Assembly: GCF_018141105.1 (NCBI RefSeq)
Contig: NZ_CP054839.1
Location: forward strand, 7,505,411 to 7,569,410
Direction: 5' to 3'
Origin: Saccharopolyspora erythraea
GTDB lineage: Bacteria > Actinomycetota > Actinomycetes > Mycobacteriales > Pseudonocardiaceae
DNA: 64,000 bases
The translations under genes were made by a program, and so were the position numbers. Every line of letters begins with the position of its first letter. Position 1 is the first letter of the stretch. This document shows, piece after piece, positions 39,018 to 49,010 of this stretch. The notes beneath the pieces were generated by a model, which worked only from the letters and a program-made list of their open reading frames with translations, ran no database searches and was not told the DNA's origin.

Positions 39018-40403
39018 TCAGTTGGACGGGAACAGCCCCGAGCCCCACGACGGGCCCGTGTTGCTCGACGGGTGGTCGGTGCTGCCGCTGCCGCTGGTCT
39101 CGCTCGGCCGGGACGAAGTCTCCGTCGGCTGCGTCGACGTGCTCGGCGTCGTCGACGGCGTGGAGGTCGGCGGCGTGGGCGGCGGCGGGACCGACCCGCT
39201 CGGTGGCGGCTGCGGCACCGACGACGACGAGGACAGCTCGGTCGAGCTCGACGGCGAGTCGGGGGACCCGGTGCCGTCCTCGCCCATCCGCGCGGTCAAC
39301 GACGCGTGCGCGGCCTGCAGGTCGTCCAGACCGTGCTCGGCGTCCACGTCCTGCATCATGTCGTGCGCCCGGTCCAGCGCGGCCTCCGCGCTGTTGCGGT
39401 CGCCGAGGTCCAGTGCCCCTTCGGCGCGGTGCAGGTCGTCCTTCGCCGACGACGCGGCCTGCGCCATCCGGGCGTGGTCGGTGTAGAGCACCTGCGCGAC
39501 ACCCCACAGCGCGTCGCCGGGCATGGCGTCGCGCGCGGCGAGGCCGACACCGGTGAAGGTGATCATCAGCACCGCGGCCGCGGAGGCCACCGGCACCAGG
39601 TGCCTGCGCTTGAGCCTGCGCCGGGGCCGACGGGCCTCGGCGATCGTGGCGACCGCGGTGTCGACGTCGACGAGCTCGCCGATCGGCGCGGCGTCGATGT
39701 CCTGGCGCCACGCGACCAGCAGCGCGTCCAGCGTGGGATCACCGCCGGCGGCCGGGACGTCGGGGTTGGTGCCGCCGAGCATGTCCAGCAGCGCGTCGTC
39801 CGCCTGCAGCTCGGACAGGTCGACCCGCTCGCCCTCTTCGCCCTCGTCCAGCGCGACCAGTTCGTCGGCGTCGGCGTCGGGGCGCGGCCGGAAGGCGATC
39901 ACCTCGGCGGTCCGGTCGGATCGCTCCGCGGCGGCGGCCGATCCGTCGGAAGTCTTGTCGGAGCCGGATTCCGCCCGCTGCGCGGATTCCTCGCCACGGG
40001 ACACATCGTCGCCGGCGACGTCCGCTGCGGAAATCTGCTCCTGGGGAACGGAAATCCACTCGTCAGCGCCGGTTGCCGGCTCCTGTGCCCGCGTACCGTG
40101 CGAGTCGGCCGCACCGATGGCATGCTCGGTGGTACCGCCGGACTCCTCGGCGTCGCGCGGTCCGGAAACCCGCAGGCCGGCCGCGTCCTGCCGACCGGAG
40201 GCCGTGTTGCGGGTGCCAGTGGTCCCAGACTCAGCGGAGTCGGAAACTCGGTGGTTTTCGTTCAGTTCGGTCCTATCGCCGGCGTCGGCGGAGCCGGGAA
40301 GTGCCTCCCGGTCGTCCTCGACGCGCGAACGGTCGTCCTGCTGGCCGGACTCGACACGGTCGTGTCCCGCCTCTTCACCCCCGGGCCCTTTCCGCTCAGC
40401 CAC
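39018..40403 (-). CDS. rsdA: Anti-sigma-D factor RsdA-type membrane protein
   Basis: 461 residues, starting with a GTG that abuts the SigD stop (TGAGTG), so translation is coupled; GGAGGAGG lies in the end of sigD. About 195 N-terminal residues are an acidic, Ser/Gly/Glu-rich low-complexity region. The sigma-binding part follows (DDALLDMLGGTNPDVP, LDALLVAWRQDIDAAPIGELVD), then one membrane helix (LVPVASAAAVLMITFTGVGLA). The extracytoplasmic tail has an Ala-rich helical region and a long Ser/Pro/Thr stretch. The order sigD-rsdA matches mycobacteria, where regulated proteolysis of RsdA releases SigD. It is much longer than the mycobacterial protein because of the acidic N-terminus. Confidence 0.85.
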   Translation of the reverse strand: MAERKGPGGEEAGHDRVESGQQDDRSRVEDDREALPGSADAGDRTELNENHRVSDSAESGTTGTRNTASGRQDAAGLRVSGPRDAEESGGTTEHAIGAADSHGTRAQEPATGADEWISVPQEQISAADVAGDDVSRGEESAQRAESGSDKTSDGSAAAAERSDRTAEVIAFRPRPDADADELVALDEGEEGERVDLSELQADDALLDMLGGTNPDVPAAGGDPTLDALLVAWRQDIDAAPIGELVDVDTAVATIAEARRPRRRLKRRHLVPVASAAAVLMITFTGVGLAARDAMPGDALWGVAQVLYTDHARMAQAASSAKDDLHRAEGALDLGDRNSAEAALDRAHDMMQDVDAEHGLDDLQAAHASLTARMGEDGTGSPDSPSSSTELSSSSSVPQPPPSGSVPPPPTPPTSTPSTTPSTSTQPTETSSRPSETSGSGSTDHPSSNTGPSWGSGLFPSN

Positions 40404-40976
40404 TCAGACCACCTCCTCCGCGGACAGCGTCTTTCTCAGCCGGGCCAATGCACGGTGCTGTGCCACTCGCACCGCCCCCGGCGTCGAACCGACCGCTTCG
40501 GCGGTTTCCTCCGCGGACAACCCGACGACCACCCGGAGCAGCAGGATCTCCCGCTGCTTGGCCGGGAGGACGCGCAGAAGTTGCGCCATCCTGCCCGAAA
40601 GCTCACCTTGCATGGCCCGCTGCTCTGGTCCGGCCTCGGATTCCGGGGTGTCCGGAACGTCCGCGACCGGTTCGGAGCGGTTGCGGGCCGACGCGCGGTG
40701 CGCATCAGCCACCTTGTGTGCGGCGATGCCGTACACGAACGCCAGAAACGGACGTCCCTGGTCCCGGTAACTGGGCAACGCCGTGAGAACGGCGAGGCAC
40801 ACTTCCTGGGCGACGTCGTCCGCCGAAGCGAACGAACGCTCGTTACGTCCGACTCTGGCGCGGCAGTACCGCACCACCAAAGGACGGATTTCGGCCAGCA
40901 AGCGCTCGATCGACTGGCGATCGCCGTCGACGGCGGCGCTTACAAGAGCGTCCAGCCCGTCCCCCACGTTGGTCAT
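40404..40976 (-). CDS. sigD: ECF RNA polymerase sigma factor SigD
   Basis: A 190-residue group 4 sigma factor; I start at the ATG at 40976 (MTNVGDGLDALVSAAVDGDR), and upstream starts in frame exist. Region 2 reads LLAEIRPLVVRYCRARVG, then ASADDVAQEVCLAVLTALPSY with FLAFVYGIAAHKVADAHRA. Region 4 reads LLRVLPAKQREILLLRVVVGLSAEETAEAVGSTPGAVRVAQHRAL, giving -35 recognition. It is followed without a gap by its membrane anti-sigma factor. The neighbourhood (guaB, whiD/bldM) matches sigD of mycobacteria and the equivalent ECF gene of Streptomyces. Targets cannot be read here. Confidence 0.93.
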   Translation of the reverse strand: MTNVGDGLDALVSAAVDGDRQSIERLLAEIRPLVVRYCRARVGRNERSFASADDVAQEVCLAVLTALPSYRDQGRPFLAFVYGIAAHKVADAHRASARNRSEPVADVPDTPESEAGPEQRAMQGELSGRMAQLLRVLPAKQREILLLRVVVGLSAEETAEAVGSTPGAVRVAQHRALARLRKTLSAEEVV

Positions 40977-41470
40977 CGCAGACAGCAGCCCTGGTGTTAC
41001 GCGTTCAAGCGACTCGGATTGTCCCGGCGAACTTCGCGTGCACCGCACGCCGCGCCGAGCTCACCGTACCGGGCAGAGGTCGATCCCTGAACAGGGAGTG
41101 GGGGCAGGCGGCCGTGGTCGTCACCTCTCCACACTTACCAGATGCCGCCGTTTCCCACGTTTGCCGAGGCAGGCGAACGGGTGAACCGAGTCCAACGAAA
41201 GAAATGATGATCTTGGCGACTCCACCGGAACGACGGATCAGCGCGGGAGTCGCCGGACACGCCGAAGCCTGCTCCCGCGCGCCTCGTCCGGACTGATCGT
41301 GGCGCTCGCCACGTAAAGCAGGGGGCCGGGGGCCCGCCCGGTACGACCATGTGTCCTCGAGAGAGTGACGCGGATCATGGTCCTGCCGGGCGGCTTCCCG
41401 GATCGCCGATGCCGGAGCAGGCTCGTCGTGAGTGGAGTCACAGAGCAGGAAGGTGCACCTGCTCGACGGA
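40977..41470. other. Gap between bldM and sigD
   Basis: 494 bases with no gene I can support. The open frames on both strands here have poor start signals and unbiased composition. It must hold the sigD promoter and bldM terminator, but I cannot point to a clear hairpin or -10/-35 pair. Confidence 0.4.
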
Positions 41471-42067
41471 TCAGGCGACCAGACCGCGCCGGAACCCGTG
41501 GGCCACGGCCTGGGCCCGGTCGCGCACGCCGAGCTTGCGGAACAGCCGGCGGGCGTGGGTCTTGACCGTGTCTTCCGAGAGGTAGAGCTCGCGGCCGATC
41601 TGGCCGTTGCTCTTGCCCTGGCTCATACCGCGCAGCACCTGGAGCTCGCGCTCGGTCAGCTGCACGCCGGGGTCCGAGGGCTGCCGGGGAGCGGGCACCG
41701 AGGTGCTCGCGAGCGTGTGCGCCAGGGCCGCGACCAGCTCCGGCCGCGAGGCGTCCCAGCGGAGGTAGCCGCGGGCACCGCCGGCGATCGCCGCCGCGAT
41801 GCTGCCCGCGTCGTCCGGGGCACCGAACACGATCACGTTCGCTTGGGGGTGGGCCGAGACAAGCCGGCGCGTGGCCTCCACACCGTTGGGGACGGCGCGT
41901 TGGGTACCGACGAGCACGACGTCCACGGCTTGCCGCGAAAAACGGGCGAGCAACTCGTCACCGTGTGCTACGCAATCTATCCGGCTCACTCCGGGGACAG
42001 CAGACATCACACGAGTGAGCCCTTCCCGGACGCTACGCCGGTCATCGCAGATCAGGACCGTCGTCAC
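41471..42067 (-). CDS. bldM: BldM-type atypical response regulator
   Basis: A 198-residue orphan regulator. The GTG start at 42067 has GGAAGGAG 5 nt upstream. The receiver-like domain begins TTVLICDDRRSVREGLTRV. The DNA-binding domain (LTERELQVLRGMSQGKSNGQ, then IGRELYLSEDTVKTHARRLF) is very close to Streptomyces BldM, whose gene is likewise next to sigma-factor, guaB and whiD genes. BldM controls sporulation genes, alone or with WhiI. At residue 54, where BldM and normal receivers have the phosphorylatable Asp, this protein has Gly (VVLVGTQRAVPNG), so phosphorylation at that site is excluded. No partner kinase is adjacent. Confidence 0.88.
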   Translation of the reverse strand: MTTVLICDDRRSVREGLTRVMSAVPGVSRIDCVAHGDELLARFSRQAVDVVLVGTQRAVPNGVEATRRLVSAHPQANVIVFGAPDDAGSIAAAIAGGARGYLRWDASRPELVAALAHTLASTSVPAPRQPSDPGVQLTERELQVLRGMSQGKSNGQIGRELYLSEDTVKTHARRLFRKLGVRDRAQAVAHGFRRGLVA

Positions 42068-42362
42068 GGGAACTCCTTCCTGCAGGCGAGTGACGTTCCA
42101 TAACCCCTATCGGACGCCTTGGGCCAAACCTTGACACGATCCGGTGCTTAATCCGTCAAGAAATTCTGCGGCCCCGCGGACGGACCCGGTTCACCGGAAC
42201 GGAGCACTGCCCGACACGAGCGGAGCAGCGAACCGCGATCAAGGCCCATAGCTGCGGAATTCACCCGAACGCACTCCGTTCCGGACCGCCATCGCCCGTC
42301 TTCGTGAAATCGCTTCACTCACCCGCACACCACTATGTGATTTGCGACACACTGAGCTTAAC
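42068..42362. other. bldM upstream region
   Basis: 295 bases, more AT-rich than the surroundings, without a gene. It should carry the bldM promoter. The minus strand has GATAGGGGTTAT about 35 bp before the ribosome site, but no confident sigma consensus could be assigned. Confidence 0.35.
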
Positions 42363-43463
42363 TCAGGCGAGCACGGTCTCGGAGACGCGTGCGACCGCCG
42401 TGCCCAGTGAGTCGAGCAACTCGACATGTGCCGGCAGCGGCTCCTGTGCCCAGCCCGCTCCGGCCACGAACGCGCGCGCCCGCTGGCGGGTGATGGGGAT
42501 GTCGCCGATGAGCTTCACCGAGGCGTAGTTCGGCTGCCCCGCCCACAGCACCACCGCCGCCGGGGCGGCGCGGCGGACGGCGGCGTCGAGCCCCTCCCTG
42601 GGCAGCGCGGCGCCGAACAGCCGGTGCCCGACCCGGTTGGCGGCCAGGGCGGCGGCGAGCGCGACCAGCTCCAGCTCCTGACCCTCCCCGGGCACCGGCG
42701 CGAGGACGACAGGGCGCGGGTTGAGCGGTGCCGCGGCGCCGGCGATGACCGACCGCAGCGCGGTCGAGGCGCAGTCCGACAGCAGTTGCAGGGCCTCGAC
42801 GCCGGTGCCCGAGCGCTGCCACCGCTCGCTGATCGCCCGCAGCACCGGCTGGAGCACGTCGTTCCAGGTCGCCACCACGCCGTCGGCCACGACCGACTCG
42901 AGCAGCAGCCGCTGGATAGACCAGGAGTCGAGCGCCAGGGCGGCCCGGCCCAGCCCGCGCGCCCGCGGCCCGGCACCGGTGAGCTTCAGGCCCCGGCCAC
43001 CGGTGTTGGTGCCCGGCTCGAGGGCGTTCGCGCCGTCGTCGCCGTCGAGGACACCGGAGAAGAGCACCGGCTCGTCCGCCTCGCCCTCCACGTGCGCCGG
43101 GGATCCGGACTCGGCCGAGTAGCGCTGCGGCAGCGGCGCGGTCGTGGACCGGGCGAACCGGGCGGCCTCGGCCGGTGAGGCGCCGCGCAGCAGGGCGCGC
43201 TGCATCTGCTCCAGCCGCGCGATGTCGTCGGGGCCGTAGCGCCGGTGACGGCCGGTGGTGTGGTCGCTGGGCCCGAGCCCGTACCTGCGGTCCCACGTGC
43301 GCAGGGTCGCCGGGGCCACGCCCAGTCGGCGGGCGACCGCCGCGACGGTCAGCCGCGGCTGGTCGCCATCGACGCCGGGGGCACCGCCGGAATGCCCGGA
43401 TTCGCCGATGCGAGTGGAGTCGTCCTGCCCTTGCGCAGGTTCCGGCGTCGTCACCCGGCACAT
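42363..43463 (-). CDS. MerR-family regulator with B12-binding-like C-terminal domain
   Basis: 366 residues from the ATG at 43463; a GTG at 43454 is also possible. After a 40-residue polar N-terminus comes a MerR helix-turn-helix (LTVAAVARRLGVAPATLRTWDRRYGLGP, then RRYGPDDIARLEQMQRALLR). The C-terminal half (from about 185) has the layout of cobalamin-binding regulators such as CarH/LitR: a helical cap with WNDVLQPVLRAISERWQRSG, then a Rossmann-like part (RPVVLAPVPGEGQELELVALAAALAANRVGHRL). The DxHxxG B12-ligand motif is not evident, so cobalamin binding is doubtful. It lies between bldM and whiD, which are adjacent in Streptomyces. Role unknown, possibly developmental. Confidence 0.75.
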   Translation of the reverse strand: MCRVTTPEPAQGQDDSTRIGESGHSGGAPGVDGDQPRLTVAAVARRLGVAPATLRTWDRRYGLGPSDHTTGRHRRYGPDDIARLEQMQRALLRGASPAEAARFARSTTAPLPQRYSAESGSPAHVEGEADEPVLFSGVLDGDDGANALEPGTNTGGRGLKLTGAGPRARGLGRAALALDSWSIQRLLLESVVADGVVATWNDVLQPVLRAISERWQRSGTGVEALQLLSDCASTALRSVIAGAAAPLNPRPVVLAPVPGEGQELELVALAAALAANRVGHRLFGAALPREGLDAAVRRAAPAAVVLWAGQPNYASVKLIGDIPITRQRARAFVAGAGWAQEPLPAHVELLDSLGTAVARVSETVLA

Positions 43464-43657
43464 GTTCCGGTTCCGGGGCGACCGGAGCAAGCCGGTGCGC
43501 GGCGGATCTTGCTGATCAAGGAGATCACTCCAACGGTGAACAGCTTTTGACTCGATAAGGGTTGAACAAGTTTTGGCGCGGTTCTACCGTAGATCGCGCG
43601 AGGCCGCGGCGGTCGCCGCGGCAGGGAGGGGATCCACCACTGGAGGTGGTTGTCGCA

Positions 43658-43960
43658 ATGGCGGACACTCGACGTCTTCCAGGACCGAACGCCGATATCT
43701 GGGATTGGCAGATACGGGGCTCCTGCAGAGGCATGGACAGCGCGTACTTCTTCCATCCCGACGGCGAACGGGGGCCGGCGCGGGCCCGGCGCGAGGCGAA
43801 GGCAAAAGAGGTTTGCCAGCGTTGCCCCGTACTTGAGCAGTGCCGACGGCACGCACTCACGGTGCAGGAGCCGTACGGAATCTGGGGCGGGCTGTCCGAA
43901 TCCGAACGCGAAGTGATCATAAAGTCCCGCAAGCGCCGGGTCGCCGCGCTGGCCAGCTGA
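43658..43960 (+). CDS. whiD: WhiB-family iron-sulfur regulator (WhiD/WhiB3 type)
   Basis: 100 residues; the ATG at 43658 has GGAGGTGG 9 nt upstream, while the longer open frame is unlikely. The four cluster cysteines are present: GSCRGMDSAYFF, then VCQRCPVLEQCRRHAL, giving C-X29-C-X2-C-X5-C. The G[I/V]WGG turn (YGIWGGLSESERE) and a basic tail, IIKSRKRRVAAL, follow. Wbl proteins carry a [4Fe-4S] cluster and bind sigma-A. The position beside groEL1, bldM and sigD identifies it as the WhiD of Streptomyces and WhiB3 of mycobacteria, involved in late sporulation or redox response respectively. Confidence 0.92.
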   Translation: MADTRRLPGPNADIWDWQIRGSCRGMDSAYFFHPDGERGPARARREAKAKEVCQRCPVLEQCRRHALTVQEPYGIWGGLSESEREVIIKSRKRRVAALAS

Positions 43961-44056
43961 CCTGGCAGAAGCGGCGGACCCGGCATCGCCGGCCGCACCG
44001 GCCGCCGAATGACCACGAGGGGCGTCATTCGTCGGCGTGGCGGGGTGGCGATACAC

Positions 44057-44090
44057 CTCGGGGCGGCACCCACGTGGGTGCCGCCCCGAG
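44057..44090. terminator. 34-bp perfect palindrome between converging whiD and groEL
   Basis: Two 17-bp arms (44057-44073 and 44074-44090) are exact complements, starting CTCGGGGCGG and ending CCGCCCCGAG, and would fold into a strong bidirectional terminator. Confidence 0.8.
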
Positions 44091-44136
44091 TTCTGTTCGC
44101 GTGGCGCGCCGTTCACGGCCACCACCGTCACGAACG

Positions 44137-45792
<1,656 letters not shown>

Positions 45793-45813
45793 TCAACGGG
45801 CTCCCGGCATGCG

Positions 45814-45850
45814 ACCGCCCCGGAGGTCCCGGTGGGACCGCCGGGGCGGT
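45814..45850 (-). promoter_or_regulatory. Intercistronic hairpin between groES and groEL
   Basis: ACCGCCCCGG pairs with CCGGGGCGGT, and inside it GGTCCC pairs with GGGACC around a GGT loop, with one mismatch between. It probably stops part of the transcripts or marks a processing site, allowing more groES than groEL1. Confidence 0.6.
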
Positions 45851-45872
45851 GGGTGCTCGCGGTGGCGAGTCG

Positions 45873-46163
45873 TCAGTTGACGACGGCCAGCACGTCGCGG
45901 GCGGAGAGGATCAGGTACTCCTCGCCGTTGTACTTGACCTCGGTGCCGCCGTACTTGGAGTAGATGACGACGTCACCTTCCTTGACATCCACCGGGATGC
46001 GGGTGCCCTTGTCGTCGACGCGGCCCGGGCCCACGGCCAGGACCTTGCCCTCCTGGGGCTTTTCCTTGGCGGTGTCCGGGATCACGATGCCGGACGCAGT
46101 CGTCGTCTCGGCCTCGCTCGCCTGGACAACGATCTTGTCCTCAAGCGGCTTGATGCTCGCCAC
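45873..46163 (-). CDS. groES: 10-kDa co-chaperonin GroES
   Basis: 96 residues, the usual GroES length, from the GTG at 46163 (GGAGG 8-9 nt upstream). It contains the N-terminal [11 protein letters not shown], the mobile-loop region [57 protein letters not shown], and the end [14 protein letters not shown]. It caps GroEL during folding. A CIRCE element lies about 105 bp upstream, so HrcA-type heat-shock repression is expected. The order groES-groEL1 is conserved. The longer open frame upstream is not coding. Confidence 0.97.
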   Translation of the reverse strand: MASIKPLEDKIVVQASEAETTTASGIVIPDTAKEKPQEGKVLAVGPGRVDDKGTRIPVDVKEGDVVIYSKYGGTEVKYNGEEYLILSARDVLAVVN

Positions 46164-46267
46164 GGTGTGACCTCCACCTTCTGGGGCCTTCGAAGCGTTG
46201 GCTGGTTTCACGACGGCTCCGTGACTCCCCGCCGTCGCGGGTGCCGGGGCGCTCCGGCGCCGTTCGT

Positions 46268-46294
46268 CTAGCACTCTACCCATGCGAGTGCCAG
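46268..46294. promoter_or_regulatory. CIRCE element (HrcA operator) of groES-groEL1
   Basis: CTAGCACTC, nine bases (TACCCATGC), then GAGTGCCAG: this matches the consensus TTAGCACTC-N9-GAGTGCTAA at 15 of 18 arm positions. It is placed upstream of groES. Confidence 0.9.
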
Positions 46295-46462
46295 CGCTCA
46301 ACAACGGGCTGCCGAGATCCCCGCGACGACCACCCGTCCGAGGTTGCGCCGTTCGTCGGCAGACACGGCGGCGCGCGGTGTTCATCATGCGATCACCAGA
46401 TACACGAATCTTTTTCATTTTTGGTGCGCAGACTCCACCGCGAGCTCAAAGGGAGGAACCCG

Positions 46463-48037
46463 ATGCCCGAACCCGCTGGTGAACGCCACGCCCTGACCCG
46501 AAGGACCCTCATCGCGGCCGCGGGCGCGACCGCCGCGCTCGGCCTGGCCGCCGGACCCGCCAGGGCCGGCACCAGTGCCGACCCGTTCACCCTAGGCATC
46601 GCCTCCGGTGACCCCGCGTCGGACGGCTTCGTGCTCTGGACCAGGCTGGCGACCGAGCCGCTCGCCGATGACGGGCTCGGCGGGATGCCCGCCCGCGCGG
46701 TCGAGGTGCAGTGGGAGGTCGCCGAGGACGAGCGCTTCGCCGGCGTGGTGCGCCGCGGCACCGAGCGGGCCGCGCCCGAGCTGGGCCACTCCGTGCACGT
46801 CGAGCTCGCCGGGCTGCGCCCCGGGCGCGAGTACTTCTACCGCTTCCGCTGCGGGAACCACCTCAGCCGGACCGGCCGCGCCCGCACCGCTCCGGCCGCG
46901 GGCACCCTCACGTCCCCGCTGACGATGTGCTTCGCCTCCTGCGCGGCCTGGGAACACGGCTTCTACACCGCCTACCGCCGGATCGCCGAGGACGACCCGG
47001 ACCTGGTGCTGCACCTGGGCGACTACCAGTACGAGTTCGGCCACCTCGGCTACCCGGTGCAGTCGGGCGTCGCCCGCCGGGTCGAGGGCGGCGAGACGTT
47101 CACGCTGGCCGACTACCGGCGCAGGCACGCCCAGACCAAGACCGACCCGGACCTCCAGCTCGCGCACTCGGTCGCGCCGTGGCTGGTGGTGTGGGACGAC
47201 CACGAGGTCGACAACAACTGGGCCGACGAGCACCACGAGATCTGGGGCGACACCGAGGAGTTCCTGGAGCGCCGCCGGGCGGCTTTCCAGGCGTACTACG
47301 AGAACATGCCGCTGCGGCGGTCGTCGGTGCCGCAGGGCATCGACATGCAGCTCTACCGGCGGGTGCGCTGGGGTGCGCTGGCGAACCTCCACATGCTCGA
47401 CACCCGGCAGTACCGCAGCGACCAGGCGTGCGGCGGACTGCTCGGTCCGTGCGGGCAGGAGTCGGACCCGAGCCGCACGCTCACCGGCGACGAGCAGGAA
47501 TCCTGGCTGCTGGGAGGGTTCCGCGAGTCCCGGGCGCGGTGGGACCTGATCGGCCAGCAGGTCATGATGGGTCAGCACGACAAGCTGGCCGGGCCGCTGA
47601 AGGTCACCGACATGGACACCTGGGACGGCTACACGGCCTCCCGCGACCGGATCACCCGCGGCTGGGTCGATGCGGGTGTGCGCAACCCGGTCGTGCTCAC
47701 CGGTGACATCCACGAGCACTACGCCAACGACCTGAAGCTCGACTACGACGACCCGGACTCACCGGTCGTCGGCGCCGAGCTGGTGACCACGTCGGTGACC
47801 TCCAACGGCGACTCCGCGGGCGAGGAGTTCGGCGGTGATCCGGAGAACCCGCACATCCGCTTCCACGACACCATGCGCGGCTACGTGCGGACCAAGGTCA
47901 CCAGCACCGAGCTGAGGGCGGACTTCCGCGTGCTCCCTTACGTGTCCAGGCCTTACGCCCCGGCGGAGACGAAGGCTTCCTTCGTGGTCTCCGACCAGGT
48001 TCCGGGGCTGCGGGAAGCGTCCACCTTCGCGCGCTGA
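46463..48037 (+). CDS. phoD: PhoD-type alkaline phosphatase, Tat-exported (first copy)
   Basis: 524 residues from an ATG with GGGAGGAA upstream. A Tat signal (LTRRTLIAAAGATAALGLAA, twin Arg 13-14) leads into the PhoD N-terminal domain (FTLGIASGDPASDGFVLWTR). The metallophosphoesterase core shows LHLGDYQYEFG, WDDHEVDNNWADEH, and TGDIHEHYANDL. PhoD enzymes hydrolyse phosphate mono- and diesters outside the cell using Ca2+ and Fe3+. A paralogue lies at 50976. No PHO box could be confirmed. It is followed by a hairpin at 48049. Confidence 0.93.
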   Translation: MPEPAGERHALTRRTLIAAAGATAALGLAAGPARAGTSADPFTLGIASGDPASDGFVLWTRLATEPLADDGLGGMPARAVEVQWEVAEDERFAGVVRRGTERAAPELGHSVHVELAGLRPGREYFYRFRCGNHLSRTGRARTAPAAGTLTSPLTMCFASCAAWEHGFYTAYRRIAEDDPDLVLHLGDYQYEFGHLGYPVQSGVARRVEGGETFTLADYRRRHAQTKTDPDLQLAHSVAPWLVVWDDHEVDNNWADEHHEIWGDTEEFLERRRAAFQAYYENMPLRRSSVPQGIDMQLYRRVRWGALANLHMLDTRQYRSDQACGGLLGPCGQESDPSRTLTGDEQESWLLGGFRESRARWDLIGQQVMMGQHDKLAGPLKVTDMDTWDGYTASRDRITRGWVDAGVRNPVVLTGDIHEHYANDLKLDYDDPDSPVVGAELVTTSVTSNGDSAGEEFGGDPENPHIRFHDTMRGYVRTKVTSTELRADFRVLPYVSRPYAPAETKASFVVSDQVPGLREASTFAR

Positions 48038-48048
48038 CGGCGTGCGGG

Positions 48049-48082
48049 GCCCGGAATCGGCTCGTGGGAACGGATTCCGGGC
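48049..48082 (+). terminator. Terminator of the first phoD
   Basis: GCCCGGAATC and GATTCCGGGC pair over a 14-nt loop, 11 bases after the stop. Confidence 0.65.
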
Positions 48083-48724
48083 TCCGCGGCCGACGGGTTC
48101 GGCGGCGCATGCGGGCTCGGGAGTCCCCGCCGCGGGACGGCTCGCGCCGGGAATCACCTGCCACCAGGCGATTTCCGGCTCTGCGCACCGCAGCGACTTC
48201 CCGGCGGGAGCGGTCGTGGAGCCGGGGATGCCGACCATCGGCGACCGCGCCGGTTGGAATGCCGTCAGAGAAGCCGATCTTCGCAGGTAGATCCGCATGC
48301 GGGATATGTCACCAATCCCCCGGGGGAATTCACACCGAGACCCCCCGGTGCCCTAGGTTCCTCACCATGGCCCCGACCAGACCGACCAACCGGCCGTGGG
48401 AGCGCCGTCCCCGGCCGTCCCGGCCACCCGGACCCTCGGGACCACCAGGGCGATCCAGTTGGCGCCCGAAGTGACCTCCCCGCCCGGCTGTCGAGGACTC
48501 ACCGGCGGCGCGTACGCGATGGCGGGCGAGGCGCCCGGCACGCACTGAGCCCGGATCCCGCACTTCGCGGGGAGCCAGGCTCTCCGGTTCAGGACCGGCG
48601 GCGGCAGCCGCCGCGGGCTGACTCGATCGGGCGCGGGGGCAGCGGAAGCCGCTGCGGGCCCGCTCAACGCGGCCGCCGAAGCCGCCGCAGTGCGGTCAAG
48701 GCAGCGACGGCCGCCGCGGATCGG
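48083..48724. other. Intergenic region after the first phoD
   Basis: About 640 bases without a gene I can support. It includes the palindrome TCCCCCGGGGGA (48316-48327) and a TAGGTT -10-like element at 48354 placed 7 nt before an ATG at 48367, but that ATG opens only a 35-codon Pro/Arg-rich frame. The stretch 48600-48720 is rich in GCCGCC-type repeats. Confidence 0.35.
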
Positions 48725-48892
48725 TCAGGGCAGCCGCCAACGCCGGTACGGCGCGCGCTTCGGGGGCTCGCTGGAGTCGAACCGTCCGTGGAAGCGCGCC
48801 GCGTGACCTGGTTTCGCGGTGTCCACGCGGTCGGGGGCCTCTGTGATCCGCTCCTGCCTGCTGGCCAGGGTGTACTTCTCGATCAGTCCCAT
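48725..48892 (-). CDS. Possible small basic protein (55 residues)
   Basis: A short frame starts at the ATG at 48892 and reads MGLIEKYTLASRQERITEAP, then a region rich in Arg and Pro (HAARFHGRFDSSEPPKRAPY), ending WRLP. Its codons mostly end in G or C, as in neighbouring genes, and GAGG lies upstream at a long spacing. No membrane or signal segment is present. I do not recognise it. The composition and sharp ending look protein-like, but chance is possible in DNA of this GC content. Confidence 0.35.
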   Translation of the reverse strand: MGLIEKYTLASRQERITEAPDRVDTAKPGHAARFHGRFDSSEPPKRAPYRRWRLP

Positions 48893-49010
48893 CGTTGCCT
48901 ACAACCTCGTTGTTGCCGTGCGTTCGTCGTCGGAGCCGGCCGCTGCCGTCGGTGGTGCCGGCGGCCGGGATTCTCGCCAATGCCCTCGGGTGGGTTCGCG
49001 AGGGGCCGGG

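Noticed and set aside
40994..41470. Short frames between sigD and bldM on both strands
   Set aside because: No ribosome sites, codon bias or recognisable sequence; likely regulatory DNA.
43540..43657. TTGACT promoter for whiD near 43550
   Set aside because: A -35-like TTGACT is present, but the hexamer 17 bp downstream (GTTTTG) does not fit a -10 element.
48367..48474. 35-codon ORF just after a TAGGTT -10-like element
   Set aside because: The product is Arg/Pro low complexity (MAPTRPTNRPWERR...) with no supporting feature. A neighbouring 50-codon frame (48396-48548) is equally unsupported.
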